Positions 35,344 to 44,384 of a DNA stretch of 64,000 nucleotides are shown here, piece after piece. Origin of the DNA: Promicromonospora sp042731755 (GTDB lineage Bacteria; Actinomycetota; Actinomycetes; Actinomycetales; Cellulomonadaceae); NCBI RefSeq assembly GCF_042731755.1, contig NZ_JBHWLR010000016.1:62001-126000 (forward strand), written 5' to 3'. The position numbers were made by a program, and so were the translations under genes. The stretch's first letter is position 1. Each line of letters begins with the position of its first letter. Below the pieces are notes generated by a model. It saw only the letters and a program-made list of their open reading frames with translations. It did not search any database and had not been told where the DNA came from.

Positions 35344-36267
35344 CTAGGAGGACGCCGTCCCGGTTGTCGTGGTCCCTATTCCGGTCAGCTCGCTGACAGT
35401 CGTCTCGCGCAGCCATCGGTGTGCGGGGTCGCCGCTGTTGCGGGTGTGCCAGCTGATGGTGAGCGGGAGCGCGGGGATCGAGAGCGGCAGGGGCGCGGTC
35501 GCGAGGCCGAGGGCGTCGATGTCCTGCTGGCAGATCCGCTCAGGAACCGCCGTCAGACTGTCTGTGGTCTGCACGATCCGCAGGGCGGCGGTGCTCGTGG
35601 GGGCGGTGGCGATCACCGTGCGTGCAAGGCCCAGCTCGTCGAGGGCGTCGTCGACAGGATCGGCGAATCGTCCACGCCGCGAGACATTGATATGTGTGGC
35701 TGCCGCGTACTGCTCAGCGGTCATCGGCATGCCAGCCAGAGGGTGGCCGTTGCGCATCACGACGACGAAGCGGCTGGCTGTGACAGTCTGCGACTCCATG
35801 TCTGCGGTGGTGCCGGCGGACGAGCCGATCTCGATGTCCGTGCGCCCGGTCCGGAGCCCGTCCATGTCGGTGCTGGACTCGGCGAGGAACCGGATCCGCA
35901 CGCCGGGCGCTTCCGCACTCACCCGCCGGATCAGCCTCGGCGCGAGCGCGCTGGTGATGGCGTCGTGGCACCGGTACGTGAACGTCGTGGCCAGCCTGTC
36001 GAGCTCGAGGTCATGGTGTGGCGTGAGGACCGCGCGCACCTGCTCGGCAAGCTGATGCACCTGGTCGCGCACATTCAGCGCATACGGCGTGGGCACCATG
36101 GTCCGCCCCGATCGCACCAGGATCTGGTCCCCGGTCGACCTTCGGATCCTCGCGAGTGTCCGGCTCATCGCGGGCTGAGAAAGATGCAGGCGGTCGGCGG
36201 CACCGGTCACGCTGCCCTCCTCGAGGAGGACGTCGAGGGCGGCAAGGAGGTTCATATCCAGTTGCAT
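35344..36267 (-). CDS. LysR-family transcriptional regulator
   Basis: 307 residues from ATG 36267 (ATG 36255 is an alternative). HTH LDVLLEEGSVTGAADRLHLSQPAMSRTLARIRRSTGD, then an effector domain with the NodD/LinR-like segment DLELDRLATTFTYRCHDAITSALAP. It is divergent from the phosphatase-like and NADP-binding genes and probably controls them. Repeated TGCAT boxes fill the start region (36265-36300). Confidence 0.9.
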   Translation of the reverse strand: MQLDMNLLAALDVLLEEGSVTGAADRLHLSQPAMSRTLARIRRSTGDQILVRSGRTMVPTPYALNVRDQVHQLAEQVRAVLTPHHDLELDRLATTFTYRCHDAITSALAPRLIRRVSAEAPGVRIRFLAESSTDMDGLRTGRTDIEIGSSAGTTADMESQTVTASRFVVVMRNGHPLAGMPMTAEQYAAATHINVSRRGRFADPVDDALDELGLARTVIATAPTSTAALRIVQTTDSLTAVPERICQQDIDALGLATAPLPLSIPALPLTISWHTRNSGDPAHRWLRETTVSELTGIGTTTTGTASS

Positions 36268-36300
36268 GCAGGTAATAGTACAGATGCAATACATGCATTG
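36265..36300. promoter_or_regulatory. LysR-type operator region
   Basis: Three ATGCA/TGCAT boxes and the dyad CAAT-ACATGC-ATTG (36287-36300) lie between the divergent starts. AT-rich dyads of this kind are typical LysR recognition sites. Binding is inferred. Confidence 0.45.
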
Positions 36301-36377
36301 GACATCATGACGTGGTCGCTCTTGAATTGAGCCAGCAGGAACACACCGACAGTTTCCTTTTGAGAGAGGCCCAGATC

Positions 36378-37211
36378 ATGACCACGATCTCCACGCTGAG
36401 CGATGCCAACGTCAACGCTGTCCAGGACGCCACATTGGTTCCGGGTATCCAGGCCGCGCTTGCCGCCGCCGGTGCGGTGCTGGTGCAGCGCTTCGAGACC
36501 AAGCCCGAGTTCCTGACCCGCGACGACGTCGTCGAAGGGATCTACGCGAACGACCGTGCGTCCCTGGACGCGATGCGGCCCGCCCTGACCGCGCTGCGGC
36601 CGGAAGCAGGGTGGGCGGAGGACGAGCTGGAGAGTGGTGCGCTGCCGGACGGGGAGTGGTGGATCACCGACCCCGTGGAGGGCAACATCAACCACATCCA
36701 CGGTATGGCGGACTGGGGCGTGACTGCCACCCTCGTGCGCGACAACGTCCCCGCTGTCACCGTCGTGCACCTTCCGCTGACCGGGGACTTCTACACCGCG
36801 GTTCGCGGCGGCGGAGCATTCCTCAACGGGCAGCGGATCACCCCGTCGGTGAAGACGAGCCTCGATGCCGCTCTGGTCGGCTCCGGGCAGGCCTCGCCGC
36901 GCGAGACCAGCGATACGTTCGCGAAGATCGCCCGGTCCACCGAGGCGATGCTCGATGCGGGACTGGTGCTGCGTCTCTCTGTCCCCGCGACGCTCCAGCT
37001 CATCCAGGTCGCGGCCGGACGCACGGACCTCTTCTGGCAGCACAGCGCCGTCCGGTCCGGCCTCGTGTCGGGTGCACTGCTCGTCAGTGAGGCCGGCGGG
37101 GTCGTCTCGGACCTGGAGGGCGGGCCGTGGACGCTCGACAGCACAGGCTTTCTCGCCACCACGCACCAGCTGCACGCGGAAGCGGTCAGCATCCTTGCCC
37201 CGCACGCCTGA
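36378..37211 (+). CDS. Inositol monophosphatase-family protein with altered metal site
   Basis: 277 residues from ATG 36378 (GAGAGG upstream). Overall fold and order match the IMPase family: AEDELESG (motif GEE position), WWITDPVEGNINHIHG (usual WIIDPIDGTxNF), then GGGAFLNGQRI and a C-terminal VSGALLVSEAGGVVSDLEG. Two usual metal ligands differ: the second Asp of DPxDG is Glu, and the WDxAAG motif reads VRSGLVSG, lacking the Asp. The enzyme may have changed substrate or lost phosphatase activity. It is followed 31 bp later by an NADP-binding protein, divergent from a LysR gene. Confidence 0.78.
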   Translation: MTTISTLSDANVNAVQDATLVPGIQAALAAAGAVLVQRFETKPEFLTRDDVVEGIYANDRASLDAMRPALTALRPEAGWAEDELESGALPDGEWWITDPVEGNINHIHGMADWGVTATLVRDNVPAVTVVHLPLTGDFYTAVRGGGAFLNGQRITPSVKTSLDAALVGSGQASPRETSDTFAKIARSTEAMLDAGLVLRLSVPATLQLIQVAAGRTDLFWQHSAVRSGLVSGALLVSEAGGVVSDLEGGPWTLDSTGFLATTHQLHAEAVSILAPHA

Positions 37212-37242
37212 GTCACCAAACCAGAGAGAAGGAACATCCTCC

Positions 37243-37878
37243 ATGTCGCGAATTGCCATCCTCGGCGCCGGGCGCGTCGCCTCCAGCCTCGCCACCGCAC
37301 TCGTCGAACAGGGGCACCAGGTCACCATCGGCGTGCGGGACCAGACCAGGACCCGTGACTGGCTCGTCGAACCGATGGTCTGCACCAGCATCGGTGAGGC
37401 AGTGGTGGGCGCCGACGTCGTGTTCAACGCGACCCCGGGCGAGACCTCCCTGGAGCGTCTCTCCGCAGTACGCGAGGAACTTGCCGGCAAGATACTCGTC
37501 GATGTCAGCAACGCGGTCGAGCGTGGCCTGAACGGGCTGCCAGGGACGCTGACCTATCCGGGCTCGAGCCTTGGGGAGATGCTTCAGGCGGCACTCCCCG
37601 ACACGAAGGTCGTCAAGACGCTCAACACCATGCTGTTCACGGTCATGGCGAACCCCGGCAGTCTGAGCACGCCCGCGACGGTGTTCGTCTCCGGCGACCA
37701 TGCCGATGCCAAGGCCACCGTCACCGGGCTTTTGCAAGACCTCGGGTGGACTCCTGGCTCGATCCTTGACCTGGGCGACATCCGTACCGCCCGCGGCCCG
37801 GAAGCTATGATCCTGGCCGTCCCAGATCTCATCGCGGCACGCGGTCTCGCGCCGTTTGCGATCACCGTGGCCTCCTGA
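37243..37878 (+). CDS. NAD(P)-binding protein of the F420-dependent NADP reductase type
   Basis: 211 residues from ATG 37243. Rossmann start IAILGAGRVASSLATALVEQGHQVTIGVRD, then VVFNATPGETSLERL, LVDVSNAVE, and VVKTLNTMLFTVMANP, the pattern of NADPH:F420 reductase-like oxidoreductases. Second gene of a two-gene operon after the phosphatase-like gene. Substrate unknown; a role reducing a small carbonyl metabolite is possible. Confidence 0.82.
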   Translation: MSRIAILGAGRVASSLATALVEQGHQVTIGVRDQTRTRDWLVEPMVCTSIGEAVVGADVVFNATPGETSLERLSAVREELAGKILVDVSNAVERGLNGLPGTLTYPGSSLGEMLQAALPDTKVVKTLNTMLFTVMANPGSLSTPATVFVSGDHADAKATVTGLLQDLGWTPGSILDLGDIRTARGPEAMILAVPDLIAARGLAPFAITVAS

Positions 37879-38149
37879 ACCGTCGTCCTGATCCGTGGGT
37901 GGCGGAGCCGGGCGTGGCCTGGTGGCGGAGGGAGCGTGTCGCGACGTCGGGTGTGTGCCGGCGGAGTATGTCGAGCTCTTCTGGTCCCGGTTCGCCGATC
38001 TCCTTGAACCGTTCCGTGCGCCGGGCCGGGGCGTCGAGCGGTTGTGTGGAGTTCTGAACGGGCTCCGACCCGACTAAAGCCGACGCGTTGGAACGGCCGG
38101 CGCGGCACTTCTCACCCGTGGGGGAGTGCCGCGCCGTGGTCGGCGCGCA
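37879..38149 (+). other. Intergenic stretch without supported gene
   Basis: A 60-codon frame (37895-38077) contains PAEYVELFWSRFADLLEPF, which looks coding but has no recognised family; it may be a remnant. GCGCGGCACT and AGTGCCGCGC at about 38098-38132 form an inverted repeat that may be a terminator. Confidence 0.35.
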
Positions 38150-38275
38150 GCCCGTCGATGGCAGCCGGCCAACCGTTTCCGCCAGATCTGCGGGCTCGTG
38201 GAGCTCAGACTCCGTGGAGCCGGTCGAGGGTGCCCTGGCCGATCGACCCGAGTGGCTTCCGACTCTGTCCGAGGC
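38150..38275 (+). pseudogene. Remnant of a LuxR-regulator C-terminus
   Basis: The frame containing GCC-AAC-CGT-TTC-CGC reads ANRFRQICGLVELR and the DNA that follows parallels the end of the 53255-55603 gene (ANRFRQIYGLVQVRDRREL...) through the stop region. Only the last HTH helix and tail survive. It sits next to a full-length convergent partner gene, which indicates that a whole LuxR gene once lay here. Confidence 0.65.
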
Positions 38276-38295
38276 CTGCGGCAGGCGCCAGCAGC

Positions 38296-38742
38296 TCAGC
38301 TCAGCGCTGCGGCGTCGCCGGCCGCGGACACCGCGAAACGCTTGATCAGCTGGTACATCTCCGCCCGTTCGTAGACCTGGCGGCCGAGTAGCAGTGTGAG
38401 TTCGTCACGGGCATGCGCCTGGCAATAGGCGCGGATCTCCGCAGCCTCGAACAAGTCCCATGACGGCGCCATGTTCGACATGTGCCCAGCACGGGCGAAG
38501 CCCGCAGCCGTTGCAAGGTCGTCGAAGAATGCCCAGTGATGACCGACGTCGACGGCAGCCCCGCGCAGCACGCTCATTCCGGGACCGTTCTGGGCTGGGG
38601 GAAGCGGCGTGTGATCGAGGATCGCGTGGTACTTCGCGGGATCCGACGGCGCGGCGAGGGTGGGCCTCTGGCCCGAGCCTGAGTGGGCCACCGTTCCGGG
38701 CTCGTGGTCGACGGCGGATGATGGCATGACGGTCGCCAGCAT
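38296..38742 (-). CDS. Small unknown protein, convergent partner of a LuxR-type regulator
   Basis: 148 residues from ATG 38742. No known domain. The C-terminal half (AGHMSNMAPSWDLFEAAE, ELTLLLGRQVYERAEMYQLI) recurs, degraded, after two full LuxR-type regulator genes (55615-55824 and 52240-52345), always convergent. The N-terminal half is Pro/Ser-rich. The co-occurrence suggests a functional link with those regulators, for example as modulator or target. This is the only intact copy. Confidence 0.6.
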   Translation of the reverse strand: MLATVMPSSAVDHEPGTVAHSGSGQRPTLAAPSDPAKYHAILDHTPLPPAQNGPGMSVLRGAAVDVGHHWAFFDDLATAAGFARAGHMSNMAPSWDLFEAAEIRAYCQAHARDELTLLLGRQVYERAEMYQLIKRFAVSAAGDAAALS

Positions 38743-38930
38743 GGGGGGTCCTTCAAATGGTCGTGGGTGTGTGGTCGCGACACGGCGAACTGCCCGGTGG
38801 AACTCCTGCACGGCAGGCTCTGGGGCAGTTGGATCGTTTCCTGCGACTGGGACAATCCGCGCGTTCTGGCCGCCGAGCGATGTTTGGGATCGAGCGTCGG
38901 AGCGCAGCGCGGAAAGGGCAATGCTCAGGT

Positions 38931-39410
38931 TTAGTTCGTGGACACCAGGGTGTCGGGCTCGAACGCGGTCCAGTCGACCGACGAGCTCAGCAGGTCGGTC
39001 AGGCTGATCTTTCTGACTGGGACGGCCTGGTCCGCGATCGCGGCGTCGGCGTCGCTGTCCCAATCGTCGGTGGTCGCGACGACGAGCCGTCCGGTGAACG
39101 GGGCTTTGTCCGACGCCGAGAGAAATCCCTCGACGTCCTCCTTCGGCAGCGGCGAATCTGGGTCATGGAAAACGCACCGTACTGCTATCAGACCGTCCGT
39201 ATCCTGCTGGTGGGCGACAAGATCGACCGCGGTCTTTTCGCCGTCGCCTTCCGGCCACTGGTCCCACGCCCACACCTGGTCGAACTCCGCCGACCAACGA
39301 GTATCGGCCGTGAGGAATTCCCTCACCAGATCCTCGAATTTCCGATCGCGGTCTGTCTCGGAAGCGGATCTGAACATAAAGTCGTCGAGTAGGGTGCCTA
39401 GCGTTGTCAC
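38931..39410 (-). CDS. Truncated helicase-associated Mrr-like domain (first ~159 residues)
   Basis: 159 residues from GTG 39410. TLGTLLDDFMFRSASETDRDRKFEDLVREFL and GEKTAVDLVAHQQDTDGLIAVRCVFHDPD, SASDKAPFTGRLVVATTDDW match the N-terminal nuclease-like domain of large predicted DEAD/DEAH helicases of restriction-like systems. The helicase itself (well over 1000 residues) is absent: the frame stops right after the domain. The catalytic QxK-type motif (usually IQCKFYDP) reads VRCVFHDP, so the lysine is lost and nuclease activity is unlikely. Probably a relic. Confidence 0.6.
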   Translation of the reverse strand: MTTLGTLLDDFMFRSASETDRDRKFEDLVREFLTADTRWSAEFDQVWAWDQWPEGDGEKTAVDLVAHQQDTDGLIAVRCVFHDPDSPLPKEDVEGFLSASDKAPFTGRLVVATTDDWDSDADAAIADQAVPVRKISLTDLLSSSVDWTAFEPDTLVSTN

Positions 39411-39900
39411 GCAGGAATCATGTCAAGATTTGAACGGGACGGACGAGTCAGGAGCAAGATGTGCACTCGCTTGCCTTCTTACTCTAGCTAGTGGACCGAA
39501 GAGCGCGACGGCGATCAGCCAGTGGTGGACGAACCACCGGATCACCCGGCGGTCGGCCGGGGAGGCGTCGTCCAGGCGTGCCGTTCCGAGGGGCTGATCA
39601 GGCGGAACATTGCCCTCGCGCGCCGCTGGGTGGTTTCCCAGTGGTTGGCGCATCCCGTGGCGGTCATCAGGACGGCGTCGGTGCGCGCGTGGCCTTCAGC
39701 CCTCTTGATCCGATGCGGTGCTGACACCGGCAGCCTGGCCCCTCATCTGGGTCAGATGGCTGAGAGATTGCGCGGGTAGGGGGTGCAGGTCAGGTGATGC
39801 GACACGGGCACCCGAGGTGCTCAGCGGCCCGGATAGCGAGAACGCGGCGCGCCGCCGCCCGCAGTTGGAGGCCGGTTCGACCCAAGCTTTCCCGTCGCAG
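39411..39900. other. 490-bp stretch without supported gene
   Basis: The minus strand contains a hydrophobic run (VIRWFVHHWLIAVALFGPLA) within a short frame, which could be a membrane segment of a lost gene. No complete gene or family is visible. Confidence 0.35.
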
Positions 39901-40392
39901 TCAAGACCGCCCATGTGGTCTCTGCGCCGTCGAGTCCGACGCCTCCGCGTACGCGTAGTACGCGCTGGTCACCGCGTTGAGAAATTTCTCGATGACTTCG
40001 TGCTCGGCAGGCGAGAACGGTTCGGCGGCGGCAGCGATCGCCTCCACCAGTGGCCCGAGCTCCTCGCGCACTCGGGTGCGGGCGGACTCGGTCGGTTCCA
40101 AGCGGATTCGGCGGCGATCGGCCTCGTCACGCACACGGTCGATGTGTCCGGCCGCGACGAGGCGGTCGACGACCTCGGTGGCGGAGGACCGTGTGATGGC
40201 CAGTCTGGCCGCGAGCTCCCCAGGGCCCACCGGCTTGTCGGACAGTGAGATGTGCTCGACGGCCGCGGCGTCCGTGGCGCTGAGCTGCAAGCGATGAGCT
40301 AGGGCTGCGGTCGCTGCGCCGAGGGCGTCATGGAGGTTCCGGAGCAGGTGAATCAAGGTCGCCCCCTTCATCTCTGCGGGCAGCGTCATCAT
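39901..40392 (-). CDS. MarR-family transcriptional regulator
   Basis: 163 residues from ATG 40392, with GGAG 9 nt upstream; TTG 40407 and ATG 40389 are alternatives. Winged helix: LSATDAAAVEHISLSDKPVGPGELAARLAITRSSATEVVDRLVAAGHIDRVRDEADRRRIRLEPT. Divergent, 61 bp away, from the polytopic membrane protein gene at 40454, the probable target. Confidence 0.9.
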   Translation of the reverse strand: MMTLPAEMKGATLIHLLRNLHDALGAATAALAHRLQLSATDAAAVEHISLSDKPVGPGELAARLAITRSSATEVVDRLVAAGHIDRVRDEADRRRIRLEPTESARTRVREELGPLVEAIAAAAEPFSPAEHEVIEKFLNAVTSAYYAYAEASDSTAQRPHGRS

Positions 40393-40453
40393 GTCACGCT
40401 GCTCCAAAATGGTACGGTGGCCGTATTACTTACTGGACATGCGGAGTTGATCC

Positions 40454-41593
40454 ATGCCTTCCACGCCTGACGCGCCCAAGCAATCCCGTCCCGAAAGCCC
40501 TACGCGTCCAACCGTCCCGGCGACTGGTGCACGCCGGCTCCACCGCCGCAGTGCCCGCCGGGTGGTCGGCGGCACGCTGAACAGTCCACGTAGCGTGCTC
40601 GGCTGGGGAATTCCGGTATGTCTGCTGCTCACGGGCGGTGTCTGGCTGGGCGGGCAGTGGCTCGACGTCGAGCTGCTGCCGGACCAGGGCGCCTCCTGGT
40701 ACTACTGGAAGCTGCCCGAGCCCACGTTCTGGACCAGGGCGAGCGCGTGGACCGGGTACATCGCCCACCAGCTGTTCTTCTGGGGCCTCATCTACTACGC
40801 GCAGCGGCATGTCCGGCGCTACACCTCCGGGCTGCACCCGATCAACGTCGTCGCCCTGGCCGGGAACCTCGTCTTCATCGTGCTGCACGAGGTGCAGACC
40901 CAGGTGTTCTACGACGGGATCGCCCAGGACGTCTCGATCTTCACCTCGCAGGGCTCGGTGATCGCGCTGCTGATCGTCGTCCTGATCATGGAGAACAGGC
41001 GGCGTGGCATGTTCTTCGGCCGCCCCGCGCCGATCTCGAAGGAGATCGTGCGGTTCTTCCGGAAGTACCACGGTTACCTGTTCAGCTGGGCCGCGGTGTA
41101 CACGTTCTGGTACCACCCGATGGAGAGCACGAGCGGCCACCTGATCGGCTTCGTCTACATGTTCCTGCTCCTGCTGCAGGGAAGCCTCTTCCTCACCCGC
41201 ACGCACACCAACCGCTGGTGGACGCTGACCCTGGAGCTGGTCGTGGTCGTGCACGGCACCCTGGTCGCGGTGATGAACTCCGGCCCCGACGGGATGTGGC
41301 CGATGTTCCTGTTCGGCTTCCTCGGCGTCTTCGTCATCACCCAGATGCACGGGCTCGGCCTGTCCGCGCGCACCCGCTGGGTGTTGGCGGCGCTGTACCT
41401 GGCCAGCGCCTTCGCGGTGTACTACAGCCGTTCGCTGGCCGACCTGAGCGAGATCGTGCGCGTTCCGCTCATCGAGTACCTGGTAGTGGCGGTGGTCGCC
41501 CTGCTGGCCTGGCTCGGACTGCTCGGCTACCGGCTCATCCGGCGCGCATCGGAGCCCGCCGAGCAGGTCACGGCAGCGGACCGGGCGGACTGA
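40454..41593 (+). CDS. Polytopic membrane protein of unknown function
   Basis: 379 residues from ATG 40454. A basic cytoplasmic N-terminus (~45 residues) precedes about eight membrane segments (e.g. GWGIPVCLLLTGGVWLGG, PINVVALAGNLVFIVLHE, MWPMFLFGFLGVFVITQ). Internal His residues in helices (HLIGFVYMF, YHPMEST, HEVQTQ) could bind a cofactor or metal, but no known enzyme motif is recognised. MarR pairing suggests inducible resistance or transport. Confidence 0.75.
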   Translation: MPSTPDAPKQSRPESPTRPTVPATGARRLHRRSARRVVGGTLNSPRSVLGWGIPVCLLLTGGVWLGGQWLDVELLPDQGASWYYWKLPEPTFWTRASAWTGYIAHQLFFWGLIYYAQRHVRRYTSGLHPINVVALAGNLVFIVLHEVQTQVFYDGIAQDVSIFTSQGSVIALLIVVLIMENRRRGMFFGRPAPISKEIVRFFRKYHGYLFSWAAVYTFWYHPMESTSGHLIGFVYMFLLLLQGSLFLTRTHTNRWWTLTLELVVVVHGTLVAVMNSGPDGMWPMFLFGFLGVFVITQMHGLGLSARTRWVLAALYLASAFAVYYSRSLADLSEIVRVPLIEYLVVAVVALLAWLGLLGYRLIRRASEPAEQVTAADRAD

Positions 41594-41619
41594 CGGCCCC
41601 GCGAGGTCATCAGCACGGC

Positions 41620-43959
41620 TCACGTCTCGTCGGCGAGCCACTTCGGGGGGTGCGAACGTGCTGTCTCGGTCAGCTCTCGTCGGTCCCTTACCCGCAACAC
41701 CGCATAGATCTGGCGGAAGCGGTTGGCGACCGTACGAACTGAGACGTAGGCGATCTCAGCGATCTGCGCATTGGTCGCACCGCGCAGCGCCAGCCGGACG
41801 AGCCCAACCTCGTCTTCGCTCAGCTCGTCCCAGCTGCGTTCGTCTCGCGCTCCGTGGTCCGAGAGGTAAGCATCGATTGCTCGGTCCCAGCCGGGCAGGC
41901 CGGTCACCCGAGCGAGGGCTCGCGCATCCCGGAGTGCTGCCTCAGCGTTGTTGCGCTCGCCATGAGTCAGGGTGTGCCTGCCGTAGGCGATCAGCGTTCG
42001 CAGACGCTGCCACGGCGAGATCGGGGACAGCGATACGGGCAACCACTCGTCGATGGTGTTGCGCCCGGTACCGCTGTCCAGGATGGCCAGCATCCGTTCG
42101 TGGGCGGTGTCGGCGTCAGCGTCAGCGCGTTCCTCGAGGGACACAGGCGGGTCTAGCAGCCATCGAACCTGAAGGATGCGTGCTTCGGGAGTCGGGTCGT
42201 GGGCCGCGACCGACTCGACCAGGTCGGCCCGTACCTGCGCTCGGCCCCGGTAGGGCCAGGCGCAGCGTTCGAGCCCGGTCGTGAGGAGCTCGGCTGCGTG
42301 CTTCATGTGTCCGACGGCCAGGTGTGCCAGGCCGAGGTCGACGGCGAACTCGCCCAGCGCTCGGGTCGACCAGGCCCCGGTTTGGCTCGGCAGCTCCGTG
42401 ACGGGCGGCTTGCCGTCGAGCATTGCTGTCGTGGCCACGCGTAGCCCCCGTACCGGAAGCCAGTCCTGGACGCTGGGCCGCAGGTCCGTCGCGCGGACGA
42501 GGTGGGTCCGGGCGTCCATGGCACGGCCCTCGAACATCGCGACCCTGGCCGCCGCAAGGTCTCTGGCAACCAGCTCAGCGACCGACCTGCCCTCGGCGAT
42601 CCCGGACTGCTTCTCCAGGACCAGACGTGCACCCGACACGTCGCCCAGCAGCAGGCGGCCACGCACCTGGACGCACAAACCCACCCAGTGCGGTTCGGGT
42701 ACGGTGCCGATGAGGCCGAGGTCGGCGCGGAGAGCGGCGGGGTCGGTGAGCCGCCCGGCATGCTCGAGCTCGATCAGCGCGGCGGCCGCTCGTGCTCCGG
42801 CAGCGCGGGTAGAAAGGGCGACGCCCGTCGGGTCGCGCCACCAAAGGTGGTCGGTCCATTCGGCGTCGGCCGCGGGCGGTGTCCACCGGCCGGTACCGTT
42901 CTCGGCCCAGATGGATCCGGTCAGGAGCGTCACGCCTACCGCGCGGGCGGCCGCGCGCGGCTCAGCGCCCGCCCTGGACGCCTGGGCAACATCGTCCAGG
43001 TGCAGGCCCTCCCATATGGCCTCGGCGACGGTCGCGGACCCGGCGAACGTGGACCGGCCCGCTTCGTCGGTGGGTGTCGCGGAGAGCTCGTCGTGTACCA
43101 GGGCAAGCAGGGGGTGGCTGACTGTCGCGTCGTCGGTTGTTGTGCCAGACCCGTCGAGCAGGTACCGGTATGCGCGCCTGGCAGCGGGGCCGGCGGACTG
43201 CGGACCCGGCCACTCGATGTCGCCGCGCTGCTGGGCTGGGCTGAGTCCGTGGGCGAGCTCGAGCGCTATCCGCGGGTTCCCGGCGCTCCATCGGTGAAGG
43301 CGGCTCACGACGTCTGCGGCGATCGGCAGGCTGAGCTCGTCGGCCAGCACGAGGCGCAGTGACGGTTCGTCGAGTGGGCCTACCGCGAGTCTTTCGATGT
43401 CGTCGGGCAGGCTGGTTGGAGCGGCCTGGCGGACGGCGGCCATGATTCGCCAGCCACGCTCGTACGCGGCCTCGCCCAGGCGCAGCAGCCAGGCGGCACG
43501 GATCGGTGAGAGCACCTCGAGGTCGTCGATGAACAACACTCGGGTGCCGGTCGGTGCGATTTCGATGCCGGCCGAGACTGCCTCCAGGAGGCCGACCGGG
43601 TCGACCTCGTAACCCGGCCCGGAGGCCGTGGGCCTGGTTTGCTTTCCCAGGTCTATGCCGCCCCGGCCTGCCAGGCCGTGCGCGTACGGACGCGAAGAGG
43701 CGGAGCGTACGACGCGCACGGCCGACGCTCGCAGGTCGATCCGGCGCAGCGCTGCCAGCACCGTGGCGCTCTTGCCGATACCGCTGAGACCGCTCACGAC
43801 CAGGGTGGCCGTGTCCAGGTCTGTCGCGAATGCTCCGATAACTCGCAGCTCCCGGTCTCGTCCGTGGACGACACGGTCCGTCCCACTGCTGCCCGCGGAA
43901 GGAGCCCACCCGGGGAAACCTGGGGGCGCCGATTCCACCGGTTTGTTTTCTGGCTCCAC
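41620..43959 (-). CDS. LuxR-type ATPase regulator, paralogue 1
   Basis: 779 residues from GTG 43959 with AAAGGAG upstream. Walker A GLSGIGKS at 57-64, Walker B VLFIDDLEVL at 141-150, a long helical middle region, and a C-terminal LuxR HTH (LSEDEVGLVRLALRGATNAQIAEIAYVSVRTVANRFRQIYAVLRV). The N-terminal tag VHGRDRELRVIGAFATDLD is shared by all paralogues in this window. It is somewhat shorter than classical LAL regulators. Divergent from the giant adhesin gene 425 bp away, which it may control. Confidence 0.88.
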   Translation of the reverse strand: MEPENKPVESAPPGFPGWAPSAGSSGTDRVVHGRDRELRVIGAFATDLDTATLVVSGLSGIGKSATVLAALRRIDLRASAVRVVRSASSRPYAHGLAGRGGIDLGKQTRPTASGPGYEVDPVGLLEAVSAGIEIAPTGTRVLFIDDLEVLSPIRAAWLLRLGEAAYERGWRIMAAVRQAAPTSLPDDIERLAVGPLDEPSLRLVLADELSLPIAADVVSRLHRWSAGNPRIALELAHGLSPAQQRGDIEWPGPQSAGPAARRAYRYLLDGSGTTTDDATVSHPLLALVHDELSATPTDEAGRSTFAGSATVAEAIWEGLHLDDVAQASRAGAEPRAAARAVGVTLLTGSIWAENGTGRWTPPAADAEWTDHLWWRDPTGVALSTRAAGARAAAALIELEHAGRLTDPAALRADLGLIGTVPEPHWVGLCVQVRGRLLLGDVSGARLVLEKQSGIAEGRSVAELVARDLAAARVAMFEGRAMDARTHLVRATDLRPSVQDWLPVRGLRVATTAMLDGKPPVTELPSQTGAWSTRALGEFAVDLGLAHLAVGHMKHAAELLTTGLERCAWPYRGRAQVRADLVESVAAHDPTPEARILQVRWLLDPPVSLEERADADADTAHERMLAILDSGTGRNTIDEWLPVSLSPISPWQRLRTLIAYGRHTLTHGERNNAEAALRDARALARVTGLPGWDRAIDAYLSDHGARDERSWDELSEDEVGLVRLALRGATNAQIAEIAYVSVRTVANRFRQIYAVLRVRDRRELTETARSHPPKWLADET

Positions 43960-44384
43960 CTTCTGCTCCTTTCCAGAAGAGCTCTTGAATGCTCACGGGA
44001 GCTTGCAGTGGGGAGCATATGGCATCGGGTGAATTGTGCGAGAGATCGGAGTGAGCGGCTGATCTGGACGGCGGCGTGGCGGCGCGGATCCGTTTCATTG
44101 ACGGGCCGGAGGGCCAGAGGGAATTTTTCACCCGCTCTTGTTCTTGGTTTTCTGGTCACTCCGTGCTCTCAGCTGAATCGCCGTGGTAATGGCGTTCCGG
44201 AATGTCCTCGATTGCATCGGCGCAACTGTCGATGCATTGCTGTGCGCGCATGCACGATTGTCCATTACGCGTGGCAGGCACCCCGGAAACGTGTGTCTTC
44301 TGAGACCGGGCCCGCAGCATCCTCGTCGCGGCCTGCAGTCCCCAGACGCCGTCACTAGACGCGCGAACGTGAGGAGTGATCTTC
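43960..44384. promoter_or_regulatory. Divergent promoter region between LuxR-1 and the adhesin
   Basis: On the minus strand TCGCACAATTCACCCG (complement of 44026-44041) precedes LuxR-1; the same 16 bases occur upstream of the LuxR fragment at 61111-61126, so it is probably a shared control element. GAGGAG at 44371-44376 is the adhesin ribosome site, 8 nt from GTG 44385. Confidence 0.5.
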
